A stretch of DNA of 64,000 bases from Thinopyrum elongatum (taxonomy: Eukaryota > Streptophyta > Magnoliopsida > Poales > Poaceae). Made by a program: the position numbers and the translations under genes. Positions 12,129 to 25,100 of this stretch are shown here, piece by piece. Where the stretch lies: positions 498,627,357 to 498,691,356 of the forward strand of contig CM022298.1 in NCBI GenBank assembly GCA_011799875.1. Direction: 5' to 3'. Positions within the stretch are counted from its first letter, which is position 1. Each line of letters starts with the position of its first letter. A model generated the notes under the pieces. The model saw only the letters and a list, made by a program, of their open reading frames with translations, did no database searches and was not told the DNA's origin.

Positions 12129-13903
12129 GGCGCGGCCGTCGGGCCCTGCCCGGCAGCCACCCTTTTGTACAAGCCTTGCCGATGTTGCATGTAACCCTTT
12201 GTACAAAGCCAGGCGCAGACCCTGAGCAACAGACGAATAAACGAAGTGCTGGGGGGCCCCCAACAAGATTGCATGCATGCATAAGCATATCATGAGCATG
12301 GCATGATCATGTAGATGAGGTCGCATATAGCACTGCTTTCATCTGCACTAAGTTGCAGGGTTCTTGCCGTGGACTTGATCTCGAAGAGAAGAAATGAAGA
12401 AAAGCCTACACAGCGATCCCCGGCAAGCCAAACAGATAAGTTTCTTCTTATCCATACCTGTTCTGTAAGGTAAAAACTTGTGCATATGAAAACCTCGTTA
12501 CCTTCGAAACATAGGTGCTCCCATCCTTTGTCCCGAACGTTGCTTCGGACATGGTGGTAGCAGTTGCCTTTGATGGAGATGGTTCGACGAGGGGCCGGTC
12601 CCTTTTTATAGTTTTATGCCCGGTAGGCCTTGCCCCACGGTAGCAAACTAAGGGTACCGGTAGGATAGTTTGCCGGGGGAAACTTGTTTACTTGAACGTA
12701 TAGAGGCACCTCACCTCTGCATGGACATGATACATGCACAAGTACCCGGCAAGGCTTGTCTTTTTCATTAATATGCTGATAAGCAAGTACAGATCCTACA
12801 GAGCACAAACATGGATAAAGAAGTTTACATAATTTAGACTGAAGTTTGGCAAGTGCCTACATGTTTTAGACTGAAAAAAGATAAGTGCCCCGTAATGCCT
12901 TTGCTCTGTCCTCCTCCTCCTCGGAACCACACGGGGAGACGAAGAAGACAGAGGGAAGACCTGACTGGGATTCAGTGCCTCCCCAGGATCAGGAGGACAC
13001 CGCTCCTGGGCTGGGAGGAAGGAACCGGAGGGCAGGTGTAGATGGTGGGGCTGCCGGGGCCCAGCCGATGATGATGGTGCTACCGGCAATCACGCCACGT
13101 CGGAGCGGTCATCCCCGCTCTTGACGCGTCGTGGGTTGCCGCCACCCTCCTCGTCGCTGTCGCTCGAAGGGGCACGCCCGCCGTTGCTCAAACCACCGAA
13201 ACGGCGACTAGGGCGGACGCCAAGTGCTCCGGAGGACCCCACAGAGAGCATGGTCGTCTCCGCCGACCCAAGGCCAGAAGAATATTGTCCCCTTGAGAAG
13301 CATGCACAAGCACAAGAATCCCGCCCGTGCAAGAAGCAAGCGGACCCCCGGGGGAGGAGACCCTACCTCAACAAAGGCGCAGCCGCACCCTTCTTGGGAA
13401 GAAGGGGGAAAAGATGCGTGGAATTAGCCCCTCGCCCGCTTCCCTTTTTATAGGAGAACGTGGCTGGGGGCTGACTTCACGCCGCGCGGCAGAAGACATG
13501 GCCGGGGGGAGGCTGATCCCTCGGTAGGTAACCGCACCTCTCCACCAATCCAAAGAAGGCCAAGCCCCTGCCATGACTCGCCCTCCTGCACCACGTGCCT
13601 CCGTCACCTACCCCACACAATGCATGCAACATACGTGGCAAAGGATAAGGACGTGGTGGGAGGAGTGAATTGGCAGTTACTCCCCCGTGCGTTAAAGTCA
13701 TTCACGGGCCATTACAAAGGTGGCCCCACTGCAATTGGCATCACGCGACGCGCGGGAAAACCGAAAACTGACTCCAGCATAGGTCAATGAAGAAGAAAAG
13801 AAGATCTCAAAGGACGAGCTACCGCAACCCGCTCGCCTGTGTTCTAGACAGGGCCTACCTCGATGACGCTCTACAGCGCGTTCAGGCCAGGCCCGGGGGC
13901 TCC
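12129..13903 (+). other. Internal tail of element E between pol and 3' LTR
   Basis: 1.8 kb without a sense ORF I can support. It is GC-rich around 12890-13700. On the minus strand it contains two copies of CTATAAAAAGGGA (TATA at about 12602-12613 and 13441-13453). The right one is followed on the minus strand by a short acidic, Ser/Gly/Arg-rich ORF (13332-13090, 80 codons). Tat-branch gypsy elements are known for extra ORFs here, sometimes antisense; whether this is one is unproven. Confidence 0.5.
13891..13903 (+). other. Polypurine tract region of element E
   Basis: GCCCGGGGGCTCC directly precedes the 3' LTR start TGTCGG. The G-run and position fit a gypsy plus-strand primer. Confidence 0.55.
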
Positions 13904-14816
13904 TGTCGGTGCAGCAAACCCCCAGGTGTGTTGCCCGGACTGTACACAGGCTCAAGAGCAAGGTTACGACATTCAAGACAAGGCCAAGCAGAAGAGATGG
14001 CTCTTTGAGAAATCAAAGGGTGGATCAAGAAGACCAAGACTAACCAAACATGCAAGATATCACCAAGGAAAAACCTCCCTTGTCGGGCAGGCGAGCCTGG
14101 CGGGGTCGAGGTTACCCCAAGAAAAGCCTCAAGACTCCCCCGGCAGGCTTGCCGGGGACGCCAAGGGCGGATTACCCCGCCGAAGCTCCACCGCTCCACC
14201 TCACAGCTATGCAAGTCACCCATCGGTGCGGTGTCGAGCCCCCAAGTGACTAAGTGGCTGTTACTTGGTACGTGGCAGGCCATTTCTGAGGAAGATCATC
14301 CCTAAATGACACCCGTCCAGGCGACATGTCGCGTGGGCAGGCGAAAAGGTGGCGAATGGCACGGCAAGGCTTGCCGGGCTACGCCATGATGTGACACTAA
14401 GCGGCGCATTTAATGCACCCTGTCCTGTCTGCAGAGTTAGGTATGATAGCACTGTGGCTATCTAATCAGTGCATAATTACTATTTTGCCATTGTGGTGAC
14501 CCCTTGACCTATAAAAGGAGGGCCGTAGCTACCTTAGAAAGGATTCAGACCCTTGTACACTCATATGCACGTAGCTGCTCTTGCCCCGAGGCGACCTTGC
14601 CGGGCTAGAGCGCTTCGTCTCCACCACGGTCCTTCCATCAATCCACCAAAGCAGGAGTAGGGTTTTACGCCTCGCGGCGGCCCGAACCTGGGTAAAACTG
14701 CCCGTGTCATCGTTGTCGTGCTGCTCTGTGCTTTCCGCTCTTTGTGCAATGCGCTCTTCCCCCTTGCCGAACCACAAGGGCGATGGCCCCATAGGTGGCC
14801 GTGTGATACCACGACA
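13904..14816 (+). repeat. 3' LTR of element E
   Basis: 913 bp, starting TGTCGGTGCAGC and ending GATACCACGACA, so the ends are perfect inverted TGTCG/CGACA. A TATA box (CTATAAAAGGAGG) lies at 14510-14516. The flank after it is CTTAT. Confidence 0.85.
14510..14516 (+). promoter_or_regulatory. TATA box in the 3' LTR of element E
   Basis: TATAAAAGGAGG, about 300 bp before the LTR end, in the sense direction of the element. Confidence 0.6.
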
Positions 14817-15533
14817 CTTATTAATGGATTACTTTTGAGAGACATGTGGTCCATGAATTTAGTAAGCACAACCTTTTGTCCCCACCTTTTGTTTTCTGTT
14901 ATTTTTAGTTAAATACAATAAATGCTATGTTTATCCTGTTTTCTGAATTTTCCGTGCAATAAAAAAGTGCCCAAAAATTAAAAGTGCTCAGAATGACCTA
15001 AAATTTTGACATGATTTTTTGCCTGAATATTTAAGAATTTCTGATATAAATAACATCACAGGGGGTGCCCCTGGTGCCCACTAGGCACCAAGGCGCGCCA
15101 GCTACCCCAGGCACGCCCTGGTGGTAGTGGGCCCCACAAGGTCCCCCTCACTCATCCCTTTAGCCCACTTCACCACCTACCTCCAGAAAAAAATCACTCC
15201 AGCTCTCTCTCGTGTTCTTGCTCTCAAATCCACAGATTTCGATCTCTTTGCTCGAAGCTCCATTTCCGAAATTGTTTTAGGGGATTGCTACTTTGTATGT
15301 GTCTCCCCCATTGCTCCAATTAGTTTTTGTTCTAGTGGTTTATATTTTGAGTAATTAGCTAATCTTGGTGCTGCTGTAAATGAGCTTGCATGTTGAATTC
15401 TTTGAGTTCCAAGTAGTTTGAATGCTTGATATAGCCTCTAGGCATCCATATGAGTAGTTGCTATCAATCTTGTGAAGTTTTGTTGATATCATTTTGTGTC
15501 CCAATTTTTTTCCAGAAATTTGTTCATAGGAAA

Positions 15534-16459
15534 ATGGAATTATTTCGAAGGAGTTCATCTAAGAAGAATGCCAAAGGAGTCACTGGTGAATTGTCATATG
15601 GTGACATCAACACTTCGTGTTGGACGGAGGTCCGGCCGTGTGAATGGCCGCACATTGCCTTCATGGACGAAACCGGATTCCACCAAGAGTTCACGCAATT
15701 CATTGCAAATGCTGGACTTACCAACTTCCTCGTAGATGAGTGTGACCAACACCACGTCCTTACAAATTCCTTTGTGCAAAATTTCCATTTCTTAAGTAGG
15801 AACGAGCCTGTCGAGGTGCGGTTTAATTTACACTCTGAAACTCGCCAAATACCGCTTACTGAATTTTGTGAGATATGTCTAATTCCCTCTGATGGGGAGT
15901 TAAGAGAACCTAGACAAGTAGAGTTTCAGGGTTTCCTCCACGCCCTAACTGTGGGTGAGGAAAGGGGCGAGTCGAAAGCCACTACCACTAGCTTGCAGTT
16001 CCTTCTGTGCACTACTTTGCTCTTTTCATAACAAAATGCTTGACTGCTAGAGAGAAGGTCAGTATACTTAGTGCACCTGATCTCGCTATCTTATGTCGTG
16101 CACTTCATAATGATCACACCTATAGCCTAGGGACTATTGTTGCACATTGTCTGCACATTAATAGAACTTAGGGTAAAATTCATGGTGGTATTTATGCCAC
16201 TCGCTTAGCGAGTCACTTTAATGTTCAGATGCGCCTGCATGACTACTTGTTGCCTAGAGCTTATCTAGACCGTCAGTCGATGGTGGACCACCATTTTCTT
16301 GATAACACTGAACTACTAGAACCCCTTCGCTATAACTTGGTATTCAGTGTGGATACCCATGATATTATTCCGTTGCCTGCACCTGCTTTGTTTGATTCTC
16401 ATGCCAGGAACGGATACACCGTCCTACCAGCAGACATTGTCGCTTACCAGAATGCTTAG
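15534..16459 (+). pseudogene. Gag-like ORF of element D (Athila-type ORF1 family), frameshifted
   Basis: The ATG at 15534 opens MELFRRSSSKKNAKG..., with blocks CEWPHIAFMDETG, FIANAGLTNFLVDEC and FHFLSRNEPVEVRF that I recognise as typical of a widespread Triticeae retrotransposon ORF often annotated as gag-like. The first frame ends at 16031. The expected continuation (FALFITKCLTAREKVS, then SAPDLAILCRALHND) is in another frame, so an indel lies near 15990. A further stop lies near 16168, and the last recognisable block (DIIPLPAPALFDSHA) ends at 16459. The 5' leader has a possible intron ending TTTTTTTCCAG just before the ATG. No catalytic domain is visible. Confidence 0.7.
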
Positions 16460-18664
16460 GCAGCGGCAGAGGAGGAGCCCCAGGAGTGGGACGCTCAGGT
16501 GCCGCTGCTTTTACATGGGACCGGACGGCTACTATGGATGGTGATTACCAAGCTAGGCCAAAAGCCTAAGCTTGGGGGAGTACATATTTCCACCGACATT
16601 ACATTCATGTTCACACACTTCATTCCAGTTGTCAGTGTTCACACTTTTTCCTTGTATTATCCATGTTAGTTTTATTTTCTAGCTTTCTTATTGTGTGTTT
16701 GAAAAACTTTGAGAAAATCCAAAAATATTTCTCACTTATTTTCGGTTTTTCTTTCTAGTTTAATTAGTTGCAGTATTAAAAGAAAACCCAAAAAGATTTC
16801 TCACTTCTTCTTTTGCTTGTTGGGAGCTTTCCCATGTAAATAGTTTTCCTTGTTTTTGTTTTCCTTTCTTTAATTTGCTACTTCCAAGAAAAACTAAAAA
16901 ATCCAAAATATTTCAGTGTGTTTCTCCGAAATTCTTTTCTTTTGTTGAGTCGTACTAGGGAGAAGACCACGATGAAAATGTTGAGTGGCTCTCATATGCA
17001 TTATTGTTGATCTAACAAAGAGCCCATATTATTTTGTCTTCTCCTCTGAATAAAATGTTGCAGATTCCAGCTTAGTCCATGACACTCTTGCACTATTATT
17101 ATTTTCAAACATTCGGTCGTGCAAGTGAAAGGCAATAATGACGATATATGATGAAGTGATTGTGGCAGGAAAAGCGGGTATGAACTCAACTTGTTTTTGT
17201 TTTTGTAAATATGTTTAACTTAGTATCCATGATTCAGCATATTATGATTAAACATGCTTGCAATGACAATTGGAGATTATAGTTGCTCATGCCATGCTTA
17301 AGTAGCTAGGAGTGGATAATGATGTATCTTGAGTGTCAACATGCATTAAAATGATTGTGATGTAGTATGATGATATGGTATCCTCCTCTGAATGTTTCAA
17401 GTGGCTTGACTTGCCGCATGTTCACACATGTAGTTGAATCAAAACCAACATAACCTCCATGATATTTATGTTCATGGTGTTTATATCCTACTCATGCTAG
17501 TACTCACTGTTGATTATTCATAATGCATGATCATGACCGTTTTTGCTCTCTAGTTGGTCGCTTCTCAACCTAATTGCTAACCTTCGCCTGTACTAAGCGG
17601 GGATACTGCTTGTGCATCAAAACCCTTAAACCAAAGTTATTCCATATGAGTACACCATATCTACCTATATGCGGTATTACCCTGCTGTTCCAAGTAAATT
17701 TGCATGTGCCACCTCTAAAAATTCAAATGAACATCTGTTTTGTGTGCCCAGACCGCTCATGGAGCGACAGGGGGTGGTCATATCTTCCATGCTAAGCGGG
17801 TTATTCTCATGATGAGTGTTTATTCACTCGTCCTTGCACGAGAGGGGCTGGTAATAGGGAAGCCCAGTCCCGAAATAAAAAATTACAAATAATTAAACAA
17901 AACTCCCCCGGACTGCTGTTGGTATGGAGGGCACCCGAGGATTCGGCTAGCCATGGCTTGTGTTTGTTGGTGGAGGGGGAGCAAACTTTACTTCTATCAC
18001 TTGGGAACCGCCACTAATGTGTTTAGCATGGAAGATATTGAAAACTCTTGGTCGTATAATTGACGGGAAGGGTATGCCTCCCAAAATTATATTTATCTCT
18101 GATTTAAGCTTCAAGCTCTGGCACCTCTACAAATCCCTACTTCCCTTTGCGAATGGACTATCCATTTACTTTTATGTTATTTTACTTTTATGTTGAGTCA
18201 TCACCTTCTCAAACAAGCACCAGTCCAGAGAGCATTATTGTCATCCTCATGCATTGTGTATAGTTAATGTCGAATGCATCATGACTGGATCTCTTCTACC
18301 ATGAATTACAATGTTTAGTCGCTGTTTGAACTTTGGTGGTGCTCTGCATTTATGTTTTGCGGTCTCAGAAAGGGCTAGCGAGATACCATTATTGTCATAT
18401 TATATCATGATTGTTTTGACAAAGTGTTGGCATTTGAGATATTTAATTATTGCTCGCTAGCTGATTATGCCATTGATATGAGTGAATATAATTTCTAAGA
18501 GTTATCATCCGCATGGTTAGTTATGATCTTTGCTAAAAACCAGCGTGCTATTTAAGCATATATATGGACACAAGAACAAAGAGTTCATAAAAGTTTTTCT
18601 TTATCACTTTCAGTTTGCCAACTGAATTGCTTGAGGACAAGCAATGGGTTAAGCTTGGGGGAGT
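16460..18664 (+). other. Non-coding internal region of element D
   Basis: About 2.2 kb, AT-rich, without a supported ORF. It contains repeated CTAAGCTTGGGGGAG blocks (about 16567 and 18650); the second, with its G-run, immediately precedes the 3' LTR and is the likely polypurine tract. Confidence 0.6.
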
Positions 18665-18948
18665 TGATATGTCTCCATTGTATCTACTTTTCCTAACATT
18701 TTTGCTCTTGTTTTGGACTCTGATTTGCATGATTTGAATGAAACTAACCCGGACTGACGCTGTTTTCAGCAGAACTACCATGGTGTTGTTTTTGTGCAGA
18801 AATAAAAGTTCTCGGAATCGGACGGAACTTTTTGGAGAATTATTTTGGAATAAATAAAAAATACTGGAACCTAGACCCACTGGAGGGGAGGCCTAGCTGC
18901 CCACTAAGCACCAGGGCGCGCCACCCCCCTCTGGCGCGCCCTGGTGGG
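18665..18948 (+). repeat. 3' LTR of element D, left part
   Basis: Starts TGATATGTCTCCATTG after a purine tract and runs to the insertion point of element B. The last five bases GTGGG (18944-18948) are the target-site duplication. The LTR resumes at 28984. Confidence 0.8.
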
Positions 18949-19378
18949 TGATACGTCTCCAACGTATCTATAATTTTTTATTGTTCCATGCTATTATATT
19001 ATCTGTTTTGGAAGTTTTACATGCATTAATATGCTATTTTATATTATTTTTAGGACTAACTATTAACCTAGAGCCCAGTGCCAGTTTCTATTTTCCCTTA
19101 TTTTTGAGTTTTACAGAAAAGGAATACCAAACGGAATAAAACATTCGCGATGATTTTTCTTGGACCAGAAGACATCCAGAGGACTTGGAGAGGGGGCCAG
19201 AAGGTTTCCGAGGAGGCCACAAGCCTGCTAGGTGCACACCAGGGGGCGCCCTGAGGGTTTGTGGGCCCTCGGGAGTCCTCCAACCCTAATTCTTGCGCTA
19301 TAAATTCCCAAATATTCCCAAACCACAAGAAGCGTCCACCAAAATACTTTTCCGCCGCCGCACGCTCAAGAAGTAGCA
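18949..19378 (+). repeat. 5' LTR of element B
   Basis: 430 bp, TGATACG...GTAGCA. TATA box TATAAA at 19299-19304. It lacks more than 1 kb found in the LTR of element C, yet both LTRs of B share this form. Confidence 0.9.
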
Positions 19379-19389
19379 GGAAGAATTTC

Positions 19390-19407
19390 TGGCGCCCTTG
19401 CCGGGGA
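19390..19407 (+). other. Primer binding site of element B (tRNA-Asp type)
   Basis: TGGCGCCCTTGCCGGGGA, 11 nt after the LTR, pairs with the 3' end of plant tRNA-Asp (which predicts TGGCGCCGTTGCCGGGGA) with one mismatch. Element C has the same site at 45258-45275. Confidence 0.75.
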
Positions 19408-19637
19408 GGTTCTACATTAAGCCTACCAAGTACCCATCATAAACTCTCATCTCTTGCATTACATTATTTGCCATTTGCCTCTCATTTTCCTCTCCCACAC
19501 CTCTAAAACATTTTCAGAAAAACACAAAAATATTTGCCTTTTTCTTCGCCCTTCTTTCGTTCGTCTTTTCATTCGCTTTTTATTTGCTCGTGTGTTAGAT
19601 TGCTTGCTTTGTCACGATATCTTAAGAAAATACCACA

Positions 19638-21658
19638 TTGTGTGACTTTTCCAATACTAATAATAATGATTTTATTAGTACTTCGATTGCTCCCGCCACA
19701 AGTGCGGAATCTTATGAAATTAATGCCGCTTTGTTGAATCTTGTTACGAGAGATCAATTTTCCGGCCTTCCTAGTGAAGATGCCACATCCCATCTAATAC
19801 TTTCGTTGAGTTGTGTGATATGCAAAAGAAAAAAGATGTGGATAATGATATTGTTAAATTGAAGCTATTTCCATTCTCACTATGAGATCGTGCTAAAACT
19901 TGGTTTTCATCTTTGCCTAAAAATAGTATTGATTCATGGAATAAGTCTAAAGATGCTTTTATTTTCAAGTATTTTCCTCCCGCTAAGATCATCTCCCTTA
20001 GGAATGACATAATGAATTTTAATCAACTTGATCATGAACATGTTGCACAATCTTGGGAGAGGATGAAATTAATGATAGGAAATTGCCCTACTCATGGTTT
20101 AAGTTTATGGATGATCATACAAATTTTTTATGCTGGATTGAATTTTGCATCTAGAAATCTTTTAGATTCCGCCGTGGGAGGTACTTTTATGGAAATTACA
20201 TTAGGATAAGCTACTAAACTCCTAGATAATATTATGGCAAATTACTCTCAATGGCATACCGAAAGATCTTCCACTAGTAAAAAAGTGCATGCGATTGAAG
20301 AAATTAACACTTTGAGTGGAAAGATGGATGAACTTATGAAATTGTTTGCTAGCAAGAGTGCTCCTATTGATCCTAATGATATGCCTTTGTCCACTTTGAT
20401 TGAGAATAATAATGAATCTATGGATGTGAATTTTGTTGGTAGGAACAATTTTGGTAATAACGCGTATAGAGGTCATTTCAACCCTAGGCCGTTTCCTAGT
20501 AATTCCTCTAATAATTATGGTAATTCCTACAACAATTCTTCTGGAAATTATAATAAAATACCCTCTGATCTTGAGAACAATATTAAAGATTTCATTAATT
20601 CTCAAAAGAATTTTAATACTATGGTAGAAGAAAAATTGCTTAAGATTGATGATTTGGCTAGGAACATTGATAGAATTTCTCTTGAGATTGTTTCTTTGAA
20701 GATTAGATATATGCCACCCAAGCGTGATATTAATGAATCTCTGAAAGCTATTAAAATTTCTATGGATGAATGTAAAGAAAGAACCGCTAGGATGCGTGCT
20801 AAGCGAGATTGGTTTGTAAAAGTGTGCTCTTCTAGTTTTTGTGAAAATAATGATGAAGATCTTAAAGTGATTGGTGTGACTCCTATTGAATCCTTGTTTT
20901 CTAATATAAATCTTAATAAAGATGGGACTGGAGATTAGTCAACTTTAGCTAGAAGGCATCCCAATAAGTTGGAGTTTAAAGATCTTAATGAAAAAATTGA
21001 TAAAAGTGAGATTGGAGAGGTCAAAACTTTAAGTAGCGATGAACCCACTCTTTTGGATTTCAAGGACTTTAATTATGATAATTTCTCTTTGATAGATTGT
21101 ATTTCCTTGTTGCAATCCATGTAAAATTCACCTCATGCTTACAATCAAAATAAAGCTTTTACTAAACATATCGTTGATGTTATGATAAAATCTTTTGAAG
21201 AAAAACTTGAGTTGGAAGTTTCTATCCCTAGAAAGCTTTATGATGAGTGGGAACCTACTATTAATATTAAAATTAAAGATTATGAGTGCAATGCTTTGTG
21301 TGATTTGGGTGCTAGCGTTTCCACTATTCCAAAAACTTTATGTGATGTGCTAGGTTTCCGTGAATTTGATGATTGTTCTTTGAATTTGCATCTAGCGGAT
21401 TCCACTATTAAGAAACCTATGGGAATAATTAATGATGTTATTATTGTTGCAAATAGGAATTATGTGCCCATAGATTTTATTATGCTTGATATAGATTGCA
21501 ATCCTACATGTCCTATTATTCTTGGTAGACCTTTCCTTAGAACGATTGGTGCAATTATTGATGTGAAAGAAGGAAACATTAGATTTCAATTTCCATTAAG
21601 AAGGGCATGGAACACTTTCCAAGAAATAAAATTAAGTTGCCATATGAATCTATTATGA
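19638..21658 (+). pseudogene. Gag and retropepsin-like protein of element B, decayed
   Basis: Three pieces are recognisable by comparison with element C. First is a capsid part with DSWNKSKDAFIFKYF and WERMKLMIGNCPTHGL (to about 20209). Second is an Asn-rich middle (20234-20938) with NNFGNNAYRGHFNPRPF. Third is a retropepsin-like domain (21182-21658) whose active-site motif is CDLGASVSTIPK, followed by CPIILGRPFLRTIG. Frameshift and stops separate them (near 19860, 20209, 20938, 21123). The frame ends at 21658 with no RT. DLG in place of DTG/DSG is shared with element C, so it is probably family-wide rather than damage. Confidence 0.82.
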
Positions 21659-22139
21659 GGGCTAGTTATGGTTTGCATACCAAAGATGACAATACCTAGA
21701 TCTATGTTTTATGCCTAACTAGGGGCGTTAAACAATAGCGCTTTTGGGAGGCAACCCAATTTTATTTTATGTTTTTTTATTTTGGTTCTGTTTTTCAATA
21801 AATACACATTATTACCTTTGTAGTAATTGTGTTTTGGTGTTTTAATTAGTGTTTGAGCCAAGTAAGACATTTGGGATGGTCTACGGTGATAGTTGATTTG
21901 ATGTTGCTGAAAAACAGAAACTTTTGTGCTCATTGCCAGAAATTTAAAATATCACATAAACGTGATTTTGATCTGAATTTTTTTACACAATATTGACATA
22001 CAAATTGCCTAAATTTTCCTAATTTTTCAGAATTTTTGGAGTTACATAAATATAAGAAATTTCCGGATTACTACAGACTGTTCTGTTTTTGACAGATTCT
22101 ATTTTCTATGTGTTTTTCTATGTAGTATCGGGGGCTATG
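21659..22139 (+). other. Non-coding 3' body of element B, left part
   Basis: Contains the family-typical block CTAGGGGCGTTAAACAATAGCGCTTTTGGGAGGCAACCCAA and TTCTGTTTTTGACAGATTC. It ends in CTATG (22135-22139), the target duplicated by the next insertion. Confidence 0.7.
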
Positions 22140-25100
22140 TGTGACGCCCCTGGCTCAATCATGCACTAATCATACATGCAAATGCACACAATCAAGCCTA
22201 AGGACTCACGGGAAGATATCACAACACAACTCTAAAACATAAATAAAGTCATACAAGCTTTATATTACAAGCCAGGGGCCTCGAGGGCTCGAATACATAG
22301 CTCGATGGCATACAACCATCAGCGGAAGCATCAGATATCTGAGTACAGATATTAAAAGAGAAACAGAAAGGCCTTTAGAAAGGCGGGGCAAAAGAAAACA
22401 CTACGATCGAAAGGCGCAGGCCTCCTGCCTGGGACCCTCCGAACCTACTCCTGGTCGTCGGCCAACTCGTAGTAGTATCCACCCTCGGGGTAGTAGTAGT
22501 GATCGTCAGCGTGGGCAGCTGTATCCGGGGCTCCGTCATCTGGTTGCATCAAAAGGATATGGGGGGAAAAGAAAGCAAAGCAACTATGAGTACTCATCCG
22601 AAGTACTGAGCAAGCAAGGATCTACACTACATATGCAACATTATCAAAGGGAGGCTGTATATGTGGACTGGGCTGCAGAAATGCCAGAATAGAGGGGAAA
22701 ACCTAGTCCTATCAAAGACTAGCATCTTCAGTGGTCTTGCAGCAATAGAAGAGAGTAGAACAGTACAATATAATGTAGCAGTATCATTAAGTCTCAACCT
22801 CACCCAGAGATCCTTTCTCGAATCCCTGCGAGAAAGCAATCCCAGAGCCATACAGTCATCAACCTCGTCCGGAGATCCCTTCTCGACTCCCTGTGAGAAG
22901 CAATCCCAGAGCCATAGTATCCAATTCTTATTGTATCAATTAGGATACAACTCCGAGTGTCCGTTACCGAGGATCCGACTATGCATAGATTAGTTCTTCC
23001 CTGCAGGGGTGCACCAACTTACCCACCACGCTCGCTTAACTCTGTCCGGACACACTTTTCCGGGTCATGCCCGGCCTCGGCCAAACGACACACCGCAACC
23101 CTACCTACAGCTCAGCAGAGAGGTCCCTGTCGGACTACATCCTAAGCGCAAGGGGGTCTTGGCCATCGCCCCTCGCCCTCCGGGTCGTTGCGTGCCGGGC
23201 GAACAAGGCTCCACCCCTCAGGATGGTGCCGGCCCAGCCCGGCCGCAGTGCTGAACTGGACGTCTGACCGAGGTTTCGGCTGATGCTACGATGCAGAACG
23301 CCCATACTTTGCCCACGTGATGGTTAGTGCTATCAGGCCAGAGGCCTTCTCGGATCAAATATCCAAATCGTTAGTGGACTAGGGGCTTGCGGTAATGAGC
23401 AGAGACTCACGATCGATGTGACCCCGTCGCCCCGTCTCGAGGACTTGCGGCAAGGGCCAAGATTGCCCGGCCACGCCTCGTATTCATCACTCGGGCACCA
23501 TACAGGCAACCCGTCTTCATATCACACGCGGGTACCCCTCAGGGTCGTCCCGCCTTTCCAAGTAACAGTGTAAAGTCCAATTATCTGTGTGTCCATAACA
23601 TCAGGGGAATCCGAGGTATCACCCTCGTTGGATTCCTACTCGATGTAATCATCAAGGTGAACTCGGAGGAATCACCCTCGCTGGGTTCACACTTGAGGTG
23701 TCGTACGACGGCGTCGTTATTGGAAGCGGTGAAGGAGGAATCACCCTCGATGACCACGACCGAATAGCTACTCTACAGAGTTAACATCAGAAGTGCTACA
23801 AGAGGTTTCACCCTCGGCACTCGATAGTAATGCTGCAGTGTCGTTACAACTAAGGGGGTGATGTGCGGTGCCGGGGCCTAGTCTTCGATCCCGTTGATCG
23901 GGTCTTCGGATAATCCAGCGGGGCAGTCGGGATAAGTGGGGTCACTAATAGGTCTCTACCCAGCCTATACTAGACAGTTTAGGATAAGCAGGTAAGGTTT
24001 CAATAGTAGGTTACAATAAACAGGCTATGCATCAGAATAGGTAAAGCAGTAGCAGCAGCAATTCTAATGCAAGCATGAGAAAATAGAATGGGCGATATCG
24101 GGATGATCAAAGGGGGGGCTTGCCTGGTTGCTCGGCGGCAAGGCAAGGTTGTCAATGGTGTCTTCGGGCTCCGGAGCTGCGTCGGTACCGGGAACTGCGT
24201 CGGGGTCTAACGAGAGAGAAGAGGGGGAGGAAAACAATAAATACAAGCAAACAGATGCAACACGATGCATGACATGGCAATACGCAGTGCTAGGTGTAGT
24301 CTAACGCAGTACTACACGTAACAGACGGAGCGGGAGAATATCTGACGATATTTCCCAGGTCTTTGGATTTATCGGACAAACGATCCGGAGAGGGAAGTTC
24401 CATGTTCATCATGCTAGAAGCATGTGATAGATGAAAGGAGGGCATATTTGGATTCGTGGGATTTTTCTGATCAATTTTCATATATAAATTATTTTCATCG
24501 GAGTTACGGATTAAAAGATATGGTTTTCTAAAGTTTTTATTAATTTCTGGAATTTAATTATTTATTTAAATTCAACATTATCCGAAACAGTGTATGCTGA
24601 TGTCAGCATGACGTCAGCAGTCAACAGTGCGTTGACTTAGTCAAACTAACGTGTGGGCCCCACCTGTCAGTGTCTGTTTAGTCTAATTAGGGTTTAGTTA
24701 ATATAATTATAGTTTAATTAAACTAACTAATTAATTAGATTAATTAAGCAGGATTAATTAAATTAATTAGTTAATTAATTAATTTTAGTTTTTTATTAAA
24801 CGTTCTGGGGGTTGGGGCCCCTGTGTCATAGACACATGGGGGTGGGGCCCAGCTGTCATTGGCCCTTACGGCCACAGCGGGCGCGGGCGACAGGACGCGG
24901 GCGCCGGGCACTGGGCGCGGACGCTGGGGCGCGGCCGGCAGAGGTGTGGGACGAGCGCGCGAGGCGGGCGGGGCGCTTGAGCTGCGGCGACAGCCCGCAG
25001 GGGCGAACGAAGGGGGCCGCGGGGTAGTGGCCCGCAGCGAGGCGCGGGCGCTGGGCGGCGCACAGGGAGCAGCAGAGGAGGGGCCGACGGCAGCGCGCAG

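Larger units (their letters stand above)
8887..14816 (+). mobile_element. Gypsy LTR retrotransposon, 5' part missing (element E)
   Basis: Contains the RT to integrase part of pol, a 1.8-kb internal tail and a 3' LTR (13904-14816). Gag, protease and the 5' LTR are absent, apparently displaced left of the window by the insertion whose LTR ends at 8886. Pol order RT, RNase H, integrase defines Ty3/gypsy. The long tail between pol and LTR, the YMDDIVVK box and the TGTCG...CGACA termini suggest the Tat-like branch (inference). Confidence 0.88.

Noticed and set aside
12885..13124. Plus-strand ORFs in the GC-rich gypsy tail.
   Set aside because: Many overlapping ORFs in all frames with low-complexity Arg/Gly/Pro content. 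Only the antisense ORF next to a TATA box was kept, at low confidence.
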